Assembly (NCBI RefSeq): GCF_000826185.2
Contig: NZ_LN648874.1
Span: 496,001-560,000, forward strand
Reading direction: 5' to 3'
From: Microbacterium gorillae
GTDB taxonomy: Bacteria > Actinomycetota > Actinomycetes > Actinomycetales > Microbacteriaceae
Length of the DNA stretch: 64,000 nt
The position numbers and the translations under genes were made by a program. Below, one piece after another: positions 35,275 through 44,635 of the stretch. The notes under the pieces were generated by a model that saw only the letters and a program-made list of their open reading frames with translations, searched no databases and was not told the DNA's origin. The first letter of the stretch is position 1; each line of letters begins with the position of its first letter.

Positions 35275-35927
35275 TGAGCCAGGACCCGCAGACGCCGCAG
35301 CAGGGGGCACCGCAGCCGCAGCCGCAGTGGGTCTTCCCGGAGAAGCGCAAGCCCAAGGTGGGGCGCGCGATCTTCGTCGTGGTGCTGATCCTCCTCGTCA
35401 TCGGTGCCGTCGGGGGCGCCATCTGGTGGCTGTTCGTCCTCCCGAACCAGGACGCCGTCGATCCCACCCCGACGCCGACCACCTCGACGTCCTCCCCCGC
35501 CGCCACGGGGACCGCGTCCGCTTCGCCGTCCGCGACGCCGGGGGCCACCACTGACCCGACGCCGGCGCCCACCGCGACGACGGCGCCCACGACGGCGCCG
35601 ACGCCGCCGGTCGACCTGCCGGATGTGGAGACCTTCCGTGCCACGGTAGGACCGTGGCTGGATGACGGTTCCCAGGGGTTGGACCTGATGACGGCGCAGC
35701 CGAGCGTGGCCGCGCAGATCGCCGAAGGCCTCATCATCGACGCCAACAATCTGCATGACGCGGCGTCCCCGGCTGATCTCACCGACCAGTGGCGGGCCGC
35801 GGCGAACGCCTACATCACTGCGCTGGAGCAGGTCAGTGCGACGGTGAAGGACGGCGGCGACACCACCGCGGCGATCGCGGACGCCCGCACGAAGCTGCTG
35901 GCCCTGCGCGACATCGCCGGGATCTGA
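35274..35927 (+). CDS. Single-pass membrane protein with Thr/Pro-rich linker and C-terminal helical domain
   Basis: I do not recognise a named family. The 217 residues comprise a Pro/Gln-rich cytoplasmic start, a TM helix at about 29-54 (VGRAIFVVVLILLVIGAVGG), a ~60-residue Thr/Pro/Ala/Ser linker likely to span the wall, and a ~95-residue helical C-terminal domain (FRATVGPWLDDGSQGLDLMT). The start overlaps the GT gene stop by one base, so it is translated with it. It may be an envelope-facing partner of the galactan-like machinery, but that is inferred from position alone. Confidence 0.7.
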   Translation: MSQDPQTPQQGAPQPQPQWVFPEKRKPKVGRAIFVVVLILLVIGAVGGAIWWLFVLPNQDAVDPTPTPTTSTSSPAATGTASASPSATPGATTDPTPAPTATTAPTTAPTPPVDLPDVETFRATVGPWLDDGSQGLDLMTAQPSVAAQIAEGLIIDANNLHDAASPADLTDQWRAAANAYITALEQVSATVKDGGDTTAAIADARTKLLALRDIAGI

Positions 35928-35934
35928 TCCGCGC

Positions 35935-36675
35935 TCAGGTGCCGTAGTCGGCGTTGTAGCGGTCCAGCACCTCGCCGATCGGCGCGTCCATCGCCAGCGC
36001 ACCGCCGTCCAGGTACAGCCCGCGCGTGCAGAACCGTCGCAGGTGGCGCTCGTTGTGGCTGACGAAGAACAGCGTCCGCCCCTGTGCCAGCAGCTCATCG
36101 ATCCGCGCGTAGCACTTGTCGCGGAACGCCTTGTCGCCGACGGCCAACACCTCGTCGACGATGAGGATCGGCTCGTCCAGCTGCGAGACGACGGAGAACG
36201 CCAGGCGCACCTTCATGCCCGTCGACAGGTGCTTGTACGGGGTCTCCCGGAACGCACCGATCTCGGCGAACGCGATGATGTCATCGAACCGCTCCGCGAT
36301 CTGCTCGCGGCGCATCCCGTGCAGTCCGGCCATCAGGCGCACGTTCTCGGAGACGGTCAGATCAGCGGCGAAGCCCCCGGTGAGCTCGATCAGCGGAGCC
36401 ACACCCTCATTGACATCGACCTGCCCCTCATCCGGCAGGAGCACACCGGCGACGAGCTTCAGAAGTGTCGACTTGCCCTGGCCGTTACGACCCACGACGC
36501 CGATGGCCTCACCCGGCTGCACGGTGAAGGACACCCCGCGCAAAGCCCAGAACTCCCCCGGCCGCGCGCGTCGCTTCGCGCCGCCGAAGAGGTCCTTGAG
36601 GCTGCGTCTGCCCCGTCGACTGCGGCGGAAGCGGATGCCGAGATCACGGACCTCGATGGCGGGAGTCGCGTCCAT
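35935..36675 (-). CDS. wzt: ABC-2 type polysaccharide exporter, ATP-binding subunit
   Basis: This 246-residue ATPase has Walker A GVVGRNGQGKSTLL near residue 62, signature LSTGMKVRLAFSV near 160 and Walker B EPILIVDEVLAVGD near 180. These are typical of polysaccharide/teichoic-acid exporters (Wzt/TagH). It lacks the C-terminal carbohydrate-binding extension of some Wzt proteins, so export should not depend on a terminal cap read by Wzt. The ATG at 36675 overlaps the permease stop by one base. In mycobacteria the homologous pair flips lipid-linked galactan. Confidence 0.92.
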   Translation of the reverse strand: MDATPAIEVRDLGIRFRRSRRGRRSLKDLFGGAKRRARPGEFWALRGVSFTVQPGEAIGVVGRNGQGKSTLLKLVAGVLLPDEGQVDVNEGVAPLIELTGGFAADLTVSENVRLMAGLHGMRREQIAERFDDIIAFAEIGAFRETPYKHLSTGMKVRLAFSVVSQLDEPILIVDEVLAVGDKAFRDKCYARIDELLAQGRTLFFVSHNERHLRRFCTRGLYLDGGALAMDAPIGEVLDRYNADYGT

Positions 36676-37481
36676 CACAGCTCCTTCCGCACGGTGCGCT
36701 CGAGCGCGCGGAAGACCCAGGCGCCGAAGACCAGCAGCACGAGAACTTCGATCACCGCGACGACGACGCTGAACGTGTTCCACTGGTCCGGGAACAGTGC
36801 CATCCGGTACAGGGTGAAGATCCCGGCCAGCGGATTGAACGCGGCGATGTGCCCGAACGCTCCGGGCAGGTCATTGACGCTGTAGATCACCGGCGTGGCG
36901 TAGAACGTGGCGCGCAGGATGAGTCGCGTCGTGCGCTGCAGGTCCGAATACAGCACGCACAGCGGTGCGATGAGCAGACCGAGGCCGACCAGCAGCAGCG
37001 CCTGCAGCACGATCGCGACCGGGAACAGCAGCGCGCCCCACCCGATGTGCACGCTGCCGGGCGAGACGACCGCGGCCACGATGATGAACGCGGCCAGCAC
37101 CGGAAGGGAGAACAGGAATTCGACGCCCTTGCTCACGATCACCCGGTTCACCCAGATGGAGCGCGGAATGGCCGTGGACCGAACGAGCTTGGCGTCCTTC
37201 GTGAACGCGCGAGTGAAGTCCGTCACCGCGGTGTTGAACCACACCCACGGCAGCAGACCGATGATGAGGAAGACGATGTACGGGTCCTCGCCGACCCCGC
37301 GGCGGTGGAACACCTGGGTGAAGACGAACCAGTAGATCAGGGACATCACGAGCGGGTCGAGCACCGACCACACGTAACCGAGCGCACTCGTGGCGTACCG
37401 CACCCGCAGATCGCGGGCGGAGAGCAGCCACAGCGAGTGCAGGTACTCGCGGGGCGTCGTCCGGGCGGGGCCGAGCCGCAT
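36675..37481 (-). CDS. wzm: ABC-2 type polysaccharide exporter, permease subunit
   Basis: This 268-residue membrane protein has six TM helices and the ABC2 membrane domain. The N-terminal amphipathic region reads YLHSLWLLSARDLRVRYATS, and the first helix is in LDPLVMSLIYWFVFTQVFHR. It pairs with the overlapping ATPase to move lipid-linked polysaccharide across the membrane. The start is ATG 37481. The locus resembles mycobacterial Rv3781-Rv3783, where the exporter lies beside glfT1. It is divergent from glfT2 with about 300 bp between; no obvious promoter was recognised there. Confidence 0.92.
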   Translation of the reverse strand: MRLGPARTTPREYLHSLWLLSARDLRVRYATSALGYVWSVLDPLVMSLIYWFVFTQVFHRRGVGEDPYIVFLIIGLLPWVWFNTAVTDFTRAFTKDAKLVRSTAIPRSIWVNRVIVSKGVEFLFSLPVLAAFIIVAAVVSPGSVHIGWGALLFPVAIVLQALLLVGLGLLIAPLCVLYSDLQRTTRLILRATFYATPVIYSVNDLPGAFGHIAAFNPLAGIFTLYRMALFPDQWNTFSVVVAVIEVLVLLVFGAWVFRALERTVRKEL

Positions 37482-37781
37482 CAGGCGGCGGACCTTCGAG
37501 CGGCATCGCCCCGACTCGGACGCCGCAGAGGCGTCGGAGACGGCGTGCGAGACATGGCACCGAGTCTATGCGCTCGACACCGCGAACCCGCCTGCGTGAG
37601 CGCCCGTGTCCTCCCCGGCCTCGGGGACGGCGATCGCCCCGGCTTCGAGCCTCACCGGACGCGCTCAGCCGTCCCCCGGAGTGCGCCGGTAGGCTGGCCC
37701 TCGGCTCACGCGCTCCGGCGCCGCGCCCTGCCCGATCCGACCGGACCGGCGCTGACGCAACACCCCCACGGAGTCAGCAAC

Positions 37782-39692
37782 GTGACGCACATCCTTCAGA
37801 ACGTCGTGTTCCCGATCGACCGCGACCCGGACCTCCTCCCGCTCTACGCGGACGCCGAGACCTGGTCCTCGATCGACGAGGAATCCGTCCGGATGTCCGC
37901 CCGCGCGCACCTGGGCAACGTGCTCGGCCGCAACGCGGTTCGCGTGGTCGCCGGACGCCGCGTCTCGTTCGGGACCTACTTCAACGCGTTCCCGGCGTCG
38001 TACTGGCAGCACTGGACCGCCATTTCCGACGTGCGCCTGACGCTGCACACGGAGGGCGACGCCACCCTGCTGGTGTACCGCTCCAACGGCGCCGGCGTGC
38101 GCCAGCGGCTGCACACCGCGGAGGTCACGGGCACCGCGAGCACCACGTTCGATCTGAAGCTCGACCAGTACAGCGACGGCGGCTGGATCTGGTTCGACGT
38201 CGTCGCCGATCAGAGCGCGACCATCCTGCGCGGTGGCCAGTGGTCCACCGAGCAGGAGCCGGTGCGCTCCGGCAAGGCCTCGATCGGCACCACGACGTAC
38301 AACAAGCCGGACTACTGCGTCGAGACGCTCACCGCTCTCGCGGACGCGCCCGAGGTGCTCGAGCTCATCGACCGCGTGTTCCTGATCGATCAGGGCACGC
38401 AGAAGGTCCGCGACGAAGACGGCTACGACGCCGTCGCCGCACGCCTCGGCGAGACCCTGCAGGTCATCGACCAGGGCAACCTGGGCGGCTCGGGCGGGTT
38501 CGCGCGTGCGATGACGGAGGCGCTGCAGCGGCCGGAGAGCGACTTCATCCAGCTGCTGGATGACGACGTCCGCATCGAACCGGAGTCCCTGCGCCGGTCC
38601 ATCGTGTTCGGCCGGTACGCCACGAAGCCGACGATCGTCGGCGGTCACATGTTCGACCTGCTCGACCGGCCCAAGCTGCACGCCTGGGCCGAGGTGGTCG
38701 ATGATTACCCCTTCATGTGGCGCAACCTCTTCCAGGAGGTCATGCCGCACGACTTCGGCACGCAGAACCTCCGTCAGACGCCCACCCTGCACATGCGCAT
38801 GGACGCCGACTACAACGGCTGGTGGATGTGTCTGATCCCCCTCGAGATCATCCGTGAGGTCGGGTTGTCGCTGCCGCTGTTCCTGAAGTGGGATGACGCG
38901 GAGTTCTGCCTGCGGGCGGGCGACGCGGGGTACACCACGGTGTCCCTGCCCGGAGCCGCGCTGTGGCACGTGTCCTGGGTGGGCAAGGACGACTCGATCG
39001 ACTGGCAGGCGTACTTCCACGCCCGCAACCGCTTCGTGGCGGCCCTGATGCACTCCCACGCACCCCACGGCGGCCACCTGATCCGGCACAGCCGTCGGGT
39101 GGACCTCAAGCACCTCATGATGATGCAGTACTACGCCGCGACGCTGCGCAACCGGGCGCTGCGGGACGTGCTGCGGGGCCCGGCTCACCTGTGGGAGACG
39201 CTGCCGACCGCGATGCCGGCCGCGCGCGCTCTCGCCGCCGAGTTCCCGGAGACCGTGACCCACCGCGACCGCAGCGTCGTGATGCGGTCCCGCTTCGGTC
39301 GGCAGGTGTTCAAGCGGAGCAAGCGCAACGAGTTCGACAGCCCCACCGGGATGCGCCTGCGCCTGTTCACCGCGACGACCCTGATCTCGCACTGGTTCCA
39401 CCAGCCCAAGCCGGCCAACGTCGAGCAGGCCGAGGTCGAGTTCGGCAAGGGCGACGCGCAGTGGTGGCGCCTGCCACTGCATGACTCGGTCCTCGTCAGC
39501 GCCGCGGACGGGTCCGGGAAGAACGTCTTCACCCGCGACCGCGCGAAGTTCCGCTCGCTGCTGTGGGACAGCATCGTGCTGCACGCGAAGATCCGGCGCC
39601 GCTGGCCGAAGCTCGCCGCCGAGTACCGTCGCGCCATGCCGAACCTCACCGGCGCCGACGGCTGGCAGAAGATCTTCGACGCCAACTCCTGA
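37782..39692 (+). CDS. glfT2: Galactofuranosyltransferase GlfT2
   Basis: This 636-residue processive GT2 enzyme polymerises galactofuranose into galactan; mycobacterial GlfT2 is 637 residues. Domains are an N-terminal beta-sandwich (about 1-150), the GT-A core, and a C-terminal helical part. The catalytic residues D260-D262 (LLDDDVRIEP), D371/D372 (WDDAEFCLRAG) and H396 (LWHVSW) are present. The last three fall at the same numbers as in the mycobacterial enzyme. The GTG at 37782 has GGAGT nine bases upstream. It is followed by a strong bidirectional terminator and convergent glf. Confidence 0.93.
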   Translation: MTHILQNVVFPIDRDPDLLPLYADAETWSSIDEESVRMSARAHLGNVLGRNAVRVVAGRRVSFGTYFNAFPASYWQHWTAISDVRLTLHTEGDATLLVYRSNGAGVRQRLHTAEVTGTASTTFDLKLDQYSDGGWIWFDVVADQSATILRGGQWSTEQEPVRSGKASIGTTTYNKPDYCVETLTALADAPEVLELIDRVFLIDQGTQKVRDEDGYDAVAARLGETLQVIDQGNLGGSGGFARAMTEALQRPESDFIQLLDDDVRIEPESLRRSIVFGRYATKPTIVGGHMFDLLDRPKLHAWAEVVDDYPFMWRNLFQEVMPHDFGTQNLRQTPTLHMRMDADYNGWWMCLIPLEIIREVGLSLPLFLKWDDAEFCLRAGDAGYTTVSLPGAALWHVSWVGKDDSIDWQAYFHARNRFVAALMHSHAPHGGHLIRHSRRVDLKHLMMMQYYAATLRNRALRDVLRGPAHLWETLPTAMPAARALAAEFPETVTHRDRSVVMRSRFGRQVFKRSKRNEFDSPTGMRLRLFTATTLISHWFHQPKPANVEQAEVEFGKGDAQWWRLPLHDSVLVSAADGSGKNVFTRDRAKFRSLLWDSIVLHAKIRRRWPKLAAEYRRAMPNLTGADGWQKIFDANS

Positions 39693-39717
39693 CGCCTCCG
39701 TCCGACGGCGGACGCGG

Positions 39718-39761
39718 GAACACGAAGGGGCGCATCCGATCGGATGCGCCCCTTCGTGTTC
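39718..39761. terminator. Bidirectional hairpin between glfT2 and glf
   Basis: GAACACGAAGGGGCGCATCC pairs with GGATGCGCCCCTTCGTGTTC around a GATC loop, a perfect 20-bp stem. It serves the convergent genes on both sides. Confidence 0.9.
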
Positions 39762-39767
39762 GCCGGA

Positions 39768-40913
<1,146 letters not shown>

Positions 40914-41033
40914 CTATCGAGGCGACGTTCGGACACCTGCGCAGGATGGCGAATCTTCGAGACGATCGGCACTTCGCTGACATAGGATCATGGGCGGCAC
41001 TGTCGGTCGCCCCGGGAAGGAGCGGATGCCACT

Positions 41034-41936
41034 GTGGAAGAGCTCACCGAGCGCATCGATGTGATGCTCCCGTTCTACGGCGACGCCGCGCTGCTTCGAG
41101 CTTCAGTGGAGAGTGTCCTGCGACAGACCTACCCGCATTGGCGGCTGGTCTGCGTCGATGACGCTCATCCGTCCGACGAGGTCGGCGCATGGCTGGCCAC
41201 CCTCGACGATCCACGTATCGAGTACCTGCGCAACCCCCACAACCTCGGGGTCGCCGGCAATTTCAACCGCTGCGTCGAGCTGGCCACGGCGTCACACTTC
41301 GTCATGATGGGCGGCGACGACCTCATGGCTCCCGGCTACTTGGCCGCCGTGGACCGCGTTCGCCGAGCCTACCCGGACGCCGCTGTGGTGCAGTGCGGCG
41401 TGGACGTGATCGACGCGGACGGGCGTCGCTACCTGCCGTTGCCCGACCGGGTGAAGGCGTGGTTGCGTCCACGCTCCCATGGGCAGGGTCAGGTGATCCT
41501 CACCGGCGAGCGGCTCGCGGAAAGCCTCGTGCGTGCCGACTGGGCCTACTTCCCCTCCCTGCTCTGGCGACGAGACGTCGTCGCGCCGCTCGGATTCGAC
41601 CCTCGCTTCGCCGTCGCGCTCGATCTCGGGTTGCTGCTCGACATCGCTCTGCAGGACGGCTCGTTGGTGGTCTTCGACGACGTGGAGTTCAGCTATCGCC
41701 GCCACCGCCACTCGGTGTCACAGGTCACCATCCGCGACGGTGCCCGGTTCTTGCAGGAGCGAGACTTCTTCGACCACTACGCCGAGGTCCTCGCCGACGC
41801 CGGTTGGGCGCGCGCCGCGCGGATCTCGCGACGCCGGCTCTTCGCCCGCATGAACGCGGGAAGCGCCCTGCCGGGGGCCATCCTCAGTGGGAAGTGGCTC
41901 GCCGCATCACGACTCGCGCGGTTCGTCTTCGCCTGA
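41034..41936 (+). CDS. GT2 family glycosyltransferase
   Basis: This 300-residue transferase has an N-terminal GT-A fold: IDVMLPFYGDAALLRASVES, VCVDDAHPSDE near residue 41, NPHNLGVAGNFNRCVELATA near 65 and the metal site MMGGDDLMAPGYL near 88. A possible membrane-associated C-terminal helix reads LSGKWLAASRLARFVFA. The donor and acceptor are unknown. The GTG at 41034 follows AAGGAG by 11 bases. An ATG at 41026 in another frame is rejected because it meets a stop after a few codons. It converges with the flippase gene; its stop lies inside the flippase gene's disrupted 3' end. Confidence 0.83.
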   Translation: MEELTERIDVMLPFYGDAALLRASVESVLRQTYPHWRLVCVDDAHPSDEVGAWLATLDDPRIEYLRNPHNLGVAGNFNRCVELATASHFVMMGGDDLMAPGYLAAVDRVRRAYPDAAVVQCGVDVIDADGRRYLPLPDRVKAWLRPRSHGQGQVILTGERLAESLVRADWAYFPSLLWRRDVVAPLGFDPRFAVALDLGLLLDIALQDGSLVVFDDVEFSYRRHRHSVSQVTIRDGARFLQERDFFDHYAEVLADAGWARAARISRRRLFARMNAGSALPGAILSGKWLAASRLARFVFA

Positions 41937-43404
41937 TCGGCGCAGTCCCAGCCCGTGAACGATGACGCCCGCGAGCGGACCCAGAACGAGCATGACGGCC
42001 ACACGCGTCTCGAACGGCGACGGCACGAACGCCGCGACGACGACGACGACCGCCGTGACGATCCACCCCAGCGTGTATCGGCGGTGTTCGCCCCTCGCGC
42101 GCAGAGCGGCGCCGGGGGCGCCCCGCGCGGCGGCGAGCGCCGACGAGCCCGCCGCGACCCCCCGGAACAACCCCCCCCGCGCCCCCGAGGCGGGGACGGG
42201 CGCAGCCCCGCCCGTGAACGAGGCCGCCCGCGGGCGGCCCCAGAACGAGCAGGACGCCCACACGCGTCTCGAACGGCGACGGCACGAACGCCGCGACGAC
42301 GACGACGACCGCCGTGACGATCCACCCCAGCGTGTATCGGCGGTGTTCGCCTCTCGCGAGCAGAGCGGCGCCGGTGACGCACTGCGCGGCGACGAGCGCT
42401 GACGAGCCGACGACGACCCCGATGAACATCGCCGACGGCACCCCGTAGTCGGGAACGAGCGCGGCCATCACGGGCGGTACGAGCCAGATCGCCAGAGCTG
42501 CCAGCACGACGCCGACGACGACGACGGCGAGCACGAGTCGTGGAACTCGGCCGCGCGATGCCGCGGTCCGCAGCGACACCGTGAGGTAGCTCTGCAGAGC
42601 GAGCGCCGGGCTCACCAGCGGCGCGCGTGCGAGCGTCACGACCAGCAGGGCGCCCGCGAGTGCGCTCGTCGAGATGTCCGAGGCCGCCAGGCGCACCAGC
42701 AGCGGGAGTCCGATCGACACCAGTCCCAGCGCGGCGGCCGCGACCACCGTGTGGGTGGTGTTGCGCCACAGCGTGCGAGGATCTGCCGTCAAAGAGAAGC
42801 CCGGCGCACGGACGGCGACCGCCCACAACGCCGCCGCGGCGATCACGAACGGCACCGCGGTCGCGGCGTAGAGCGCCGCCGTCGACGGAGCGAACGACCA
42901 CACCCCGACGCCCACCGCGACCGCCGCGAAGATCACGGCGCGCACGAACGGGTCGGCGACCATCCCGGCGGCGGCACCGCGCCATCGCTCAGCGCCGAAG
43001 AGCGTTCCGACGGCCGTCGCCAGCACGACGTAAGCCGCGACCCCGACGATGACCCACACCGCGAAAGCGACGGCTGACTCCGGGAGTGCCACCAGGCACA
43101 CCGTGACCGCCACCGCGGCCGCGACGACGACGGCCACCGCCGTCGTCCCGACGGCGAAGCGACCGAGCTCTCTGCGGGGCGTCACTCCGGAGCCGGAGCG
43201 GGCAGCGCGGCTGAGCTCCTGTTGCACCCCGGACCCGGCGGCGACGCAGAAGAAGAGCGTGCTCCAGAACAGGTTGAAATCGACGTAGTCCGCGGCGGGG
43301 CGCACGAGCGGCACGAGCACCTGGACCGCGAGACCGAGGATGCTCGCGAGGACGGTCGCCGGGAGCACCGACGACAGCGCGGAGCCGGGGCTCTGGCGGT
43401 TCAC
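41884..43404 (-). CDS. Wzx-like polysaccharide flippase, 3' end disrupted by a 259-bp duplication
   Basis: The gene encodes a membrane protein with ~12 TM helices in the polysaccharide-flippase (MATE/MurJ-like) group. The normal part runs from MNRQSPGSALSSVLPATVLA through LLARGEHRRYTLGWIV and FVPSPFETRVGVLLVLGP. Beyond that the reading frame becomes Arg/Gly nonsense. The reason is a 259-bp tandem duplication, not a multiple of three. In the copy nearer the end, the natural continuation reads FETRVAVMLVLGPLAGVIVH and stops cleanly at 41907 after EDEPRES. The reconstructed protein is about 410 residues. The damage is probably an assembly error. It is followed by the DUF2304 gene upstream on the minus strand. 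Confidence 0.8.
   Translation of the reverse strand: MNRQSPGSALSSVLPATVLASILGLAVQVLVPLVRPAADYVDFNLFWSTLFFCVAAGSGVQQELSRAARSGSGVTPRRELGRFAVGTTAVAVVVAAAVAVTVCLVALPESAVAFAVWVIVGVAAYVVLATAVGTLFGAERWRGAAAGMVADPFVRAVIFAAVAVGVGVWSFAPSTAALYAATAVPFVIAAAALWAVAVRAPGFSLTADPRTLWRNTTHTVVAAAALGLVSIGLPLLVRLAASDISTSALAGALLVVTLARAPLVSPALALQSYLTVSLRTAASRGRVPRLVLAVVVVGVVLAALAIWLVPPVMAALVPDYGVPSAMFIGVVVGSSALVAAQCVTGAALLARGEHRRYTLGWIVTAVVVVVAAFVPSPFETRVGVLLVLGPPAGGLVHGRGCARPRLGGAGGVVPGGRGGLVGARRRAGRPRRRSAREGRTPPIHAGVDRHGGRRRRRGVRAVAVRDACGRHARSGSARGRHRSRAGTAPIRRRRTARVVMRRATSH
42001..42351. repeat. 259-bp tandem duplication with G/C-biased corruption
   Basis: Bases 42001-42092 recur exactly at 42260-42351 (92 bp, period 259). 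Between them, 42093-42259 is a corrupted copy of the same local sequence in which most substitutions change A or T to G or C. For example, CCTCTCGCGAGCAGAG appears as CCCCTCGCGCGCAGAG, and GGTGACGCACTG appears as GGGGGCGCCCCG. Real duplications do not mutate this way. Confidence 0.9.
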
Positions 43405-43407
43405 GTC

Positions 43408-43803
43408 TCAGCGAGCCGGTTCGTCGGGGGCGGCCGCGCTGCCGTCGTCGGCGGTCAGTCGTCGCTCGAGGGCATCCACCCGCGCACCGAGGATCGCGAT
43501 CTGCTCCGCCGAACGGCGACCCTCCTCTTCGCTCTCGGAGAGCTCCCACGACAGGTGCAGCGCGATCCCCAACAGGGTGGCGATGGCGGCGGCGAAGAAG
43601 AGGTTGGCCGGAACCAGGACACCGAGGGCGCTGGTGAGACCGGGGAGGAGGCCGGGTACCAGGGCGAGGATGAGGAGCACGACGCCGAGCACCAGCCACA
43701 GCACGGCGTACTTCTCGCGCAGACGCCGCGTGAGCAGCATCATGGTGACGACCGCGATCACGACCACCGCGAGCACGACGCCCGCGATCATGTACGGACT
43801 CAT
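43408..43803 (-). CDS. DUF2304 domain membrane protein
   Basis: This 131-residue protein has three TM helices (AGVVLAVVVIAVVTMMLLTR; YAVLWLVLGVVLLILALVPG; LFFAAAIATLLGIALHLSWE) and a cytoplasmic coiled-coil tail (EEGRRSAEQIAILGARVDAL). DUF2304 proteins are usually encoded next to dolichol-phosphate-mannose-synthase-like GT2 enzymes, as here, and may anchor or assist them. The ATG start overlaps the GT2 stop by 4 bp. The stop lies 3 bp before the flippase start. No enzyme activity is suggested. Confidence 0.87.
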   Translation of the reverse strand: MSPYMIAGVVLAVVVIAVVTMMLLTRRLREKYAVLWLVLGVVLLILALVPGLLPGLTSALGVLVPANLFFAAAIATLLGIALHLSWELSESEEEGRRSAEQIAILGARVDALERRLTADDGSAAAPDEPAR

Positions 43804-44531
43804 GCCGATTCCTCCAGTCCACGTCGCGGCCGGATCAGGGCGAGCGAGAGCGCGAAGACGCTGCGCAGCAGGTAGACGGTCGCGCCCCAGGCCCCCTGGC
43901 TCGGCTGGCCGTGCTGACGTGGCCGCATCGCGACGGGAACCTGAGTCACGGTGAGTCCGGCGTGCAAGGCGGCGACGAGCGAGTCGACCGTGTCACCGAG
44001 GTATTCGGCCGGGTAGTAGTGCACGTACTGATCGATCGCGCGAGCGTTCGCCGCGCGGAATCCGCTGGTGACGTCGGTCAGGCGCGTGTGTGCGGTGCGG
44101 GAGACGACGGCGGCGAGGACGACCATCGCCCACCGTCGCGGGCCCTTGGCCTTGTAATCCCCGACGTCGGCGAATCGCGCACCGATGGCGATATCGGCGT
44201 TTTCGAGCCCGCCGATGACCGCGGCGATGTCCTCGGGGTTGTGCTGCCCGTCGGCATCGACCTGCACCGCGCGCCGGTAACCGAACCTCCTCGCGTAGGT
44301 GAACCCGGCCCGCATCGCGCCGCCCACGCCGAGGTTGAAGGGAAGAGCCAGCACGGTGGCCCCGGCCTCACGAGCGACGCGAGCGGTGGCGTCCGTGGAT
44401 CCGTCATCGATCACGACGATGTCGTAGTCGGCGCTCGCCGCGCGCACTTCGCGCACGGTGTTGCCGACGTTGTGTTCCTCATTCCACGCCGGAACGAGGA
44501 CGAGGATCTTCTGATCGGGTGCGCTGGCCAT
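43800..44531 (-). CDS. GT2 polyprenyl-phosphate sugar transferase (dolichol-P-mannose-synthase-like)
   Basis: This 243-residue enzyme starts KILVLVPAWNEEHNVGNTVR and has VVIDDGSTDATARVAREAGA near residue 38, LPFNLGVGGAMRAGFTYARR near 63 and the metal site VQVDADGQHNPED near 88. The arrangement matches enzymes that load a sugar on polyprenyl phosphate for use outside the cell. No C-terminal TM domain is seen; the adjacent DUF2304 protein may supply the anchor. The ATG at 44531 is preferred to an upstream ATG at 44579 that adds a Pro-rich leader. It is divergent from the DUF6541 gene. Confidence 0.87.
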   Translation of the reverse strand: MASAPDQKILVLVPAWNEEHNVGNTVREVRAASADYDIVVIDDGSTDATARVAREAGATVLALPFNLGVGGAMRAGFTYARRFGYRRAVQVDADGQHNPEDIAAVIGGLENADIAIGARFADVGDYKAKGPRRWAMVVLAAVVSRTAHTRLTDVTSGFRAANARAIDQYVHYYPAEYLGDTVDSLVAALHAGLTVTQVPVAMRPRQHGQPSQGAWGATVYLLRSVFALSLALIRPRRGLEESA

Positions 44532-44635
44532 CGGAGCAAGTGTAATCGGCGGTCGGAGAGAATCCGGGCGAACCCACACCGGTTCGCGAGCGCGCGTTGA
44601 TATGTTGACCGGGTACGTGCAACCGGAAGGATGCG

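Noticed and set aside
41026..41062. ATG at 41026 as the start of the GT2 gene
   Set aside because: It is in another frame and runs into a stop after about a dozen codons. The GTG at 41034 opens the homologous frame.
42033..42053. GAC-triplet run as a microsatellite or regulatory element
   Set aside because: It encodes a Val-rich TM helix (TAVVVVVAA) on the minus strand of the flippase gene and appears in both copies of the duplication.
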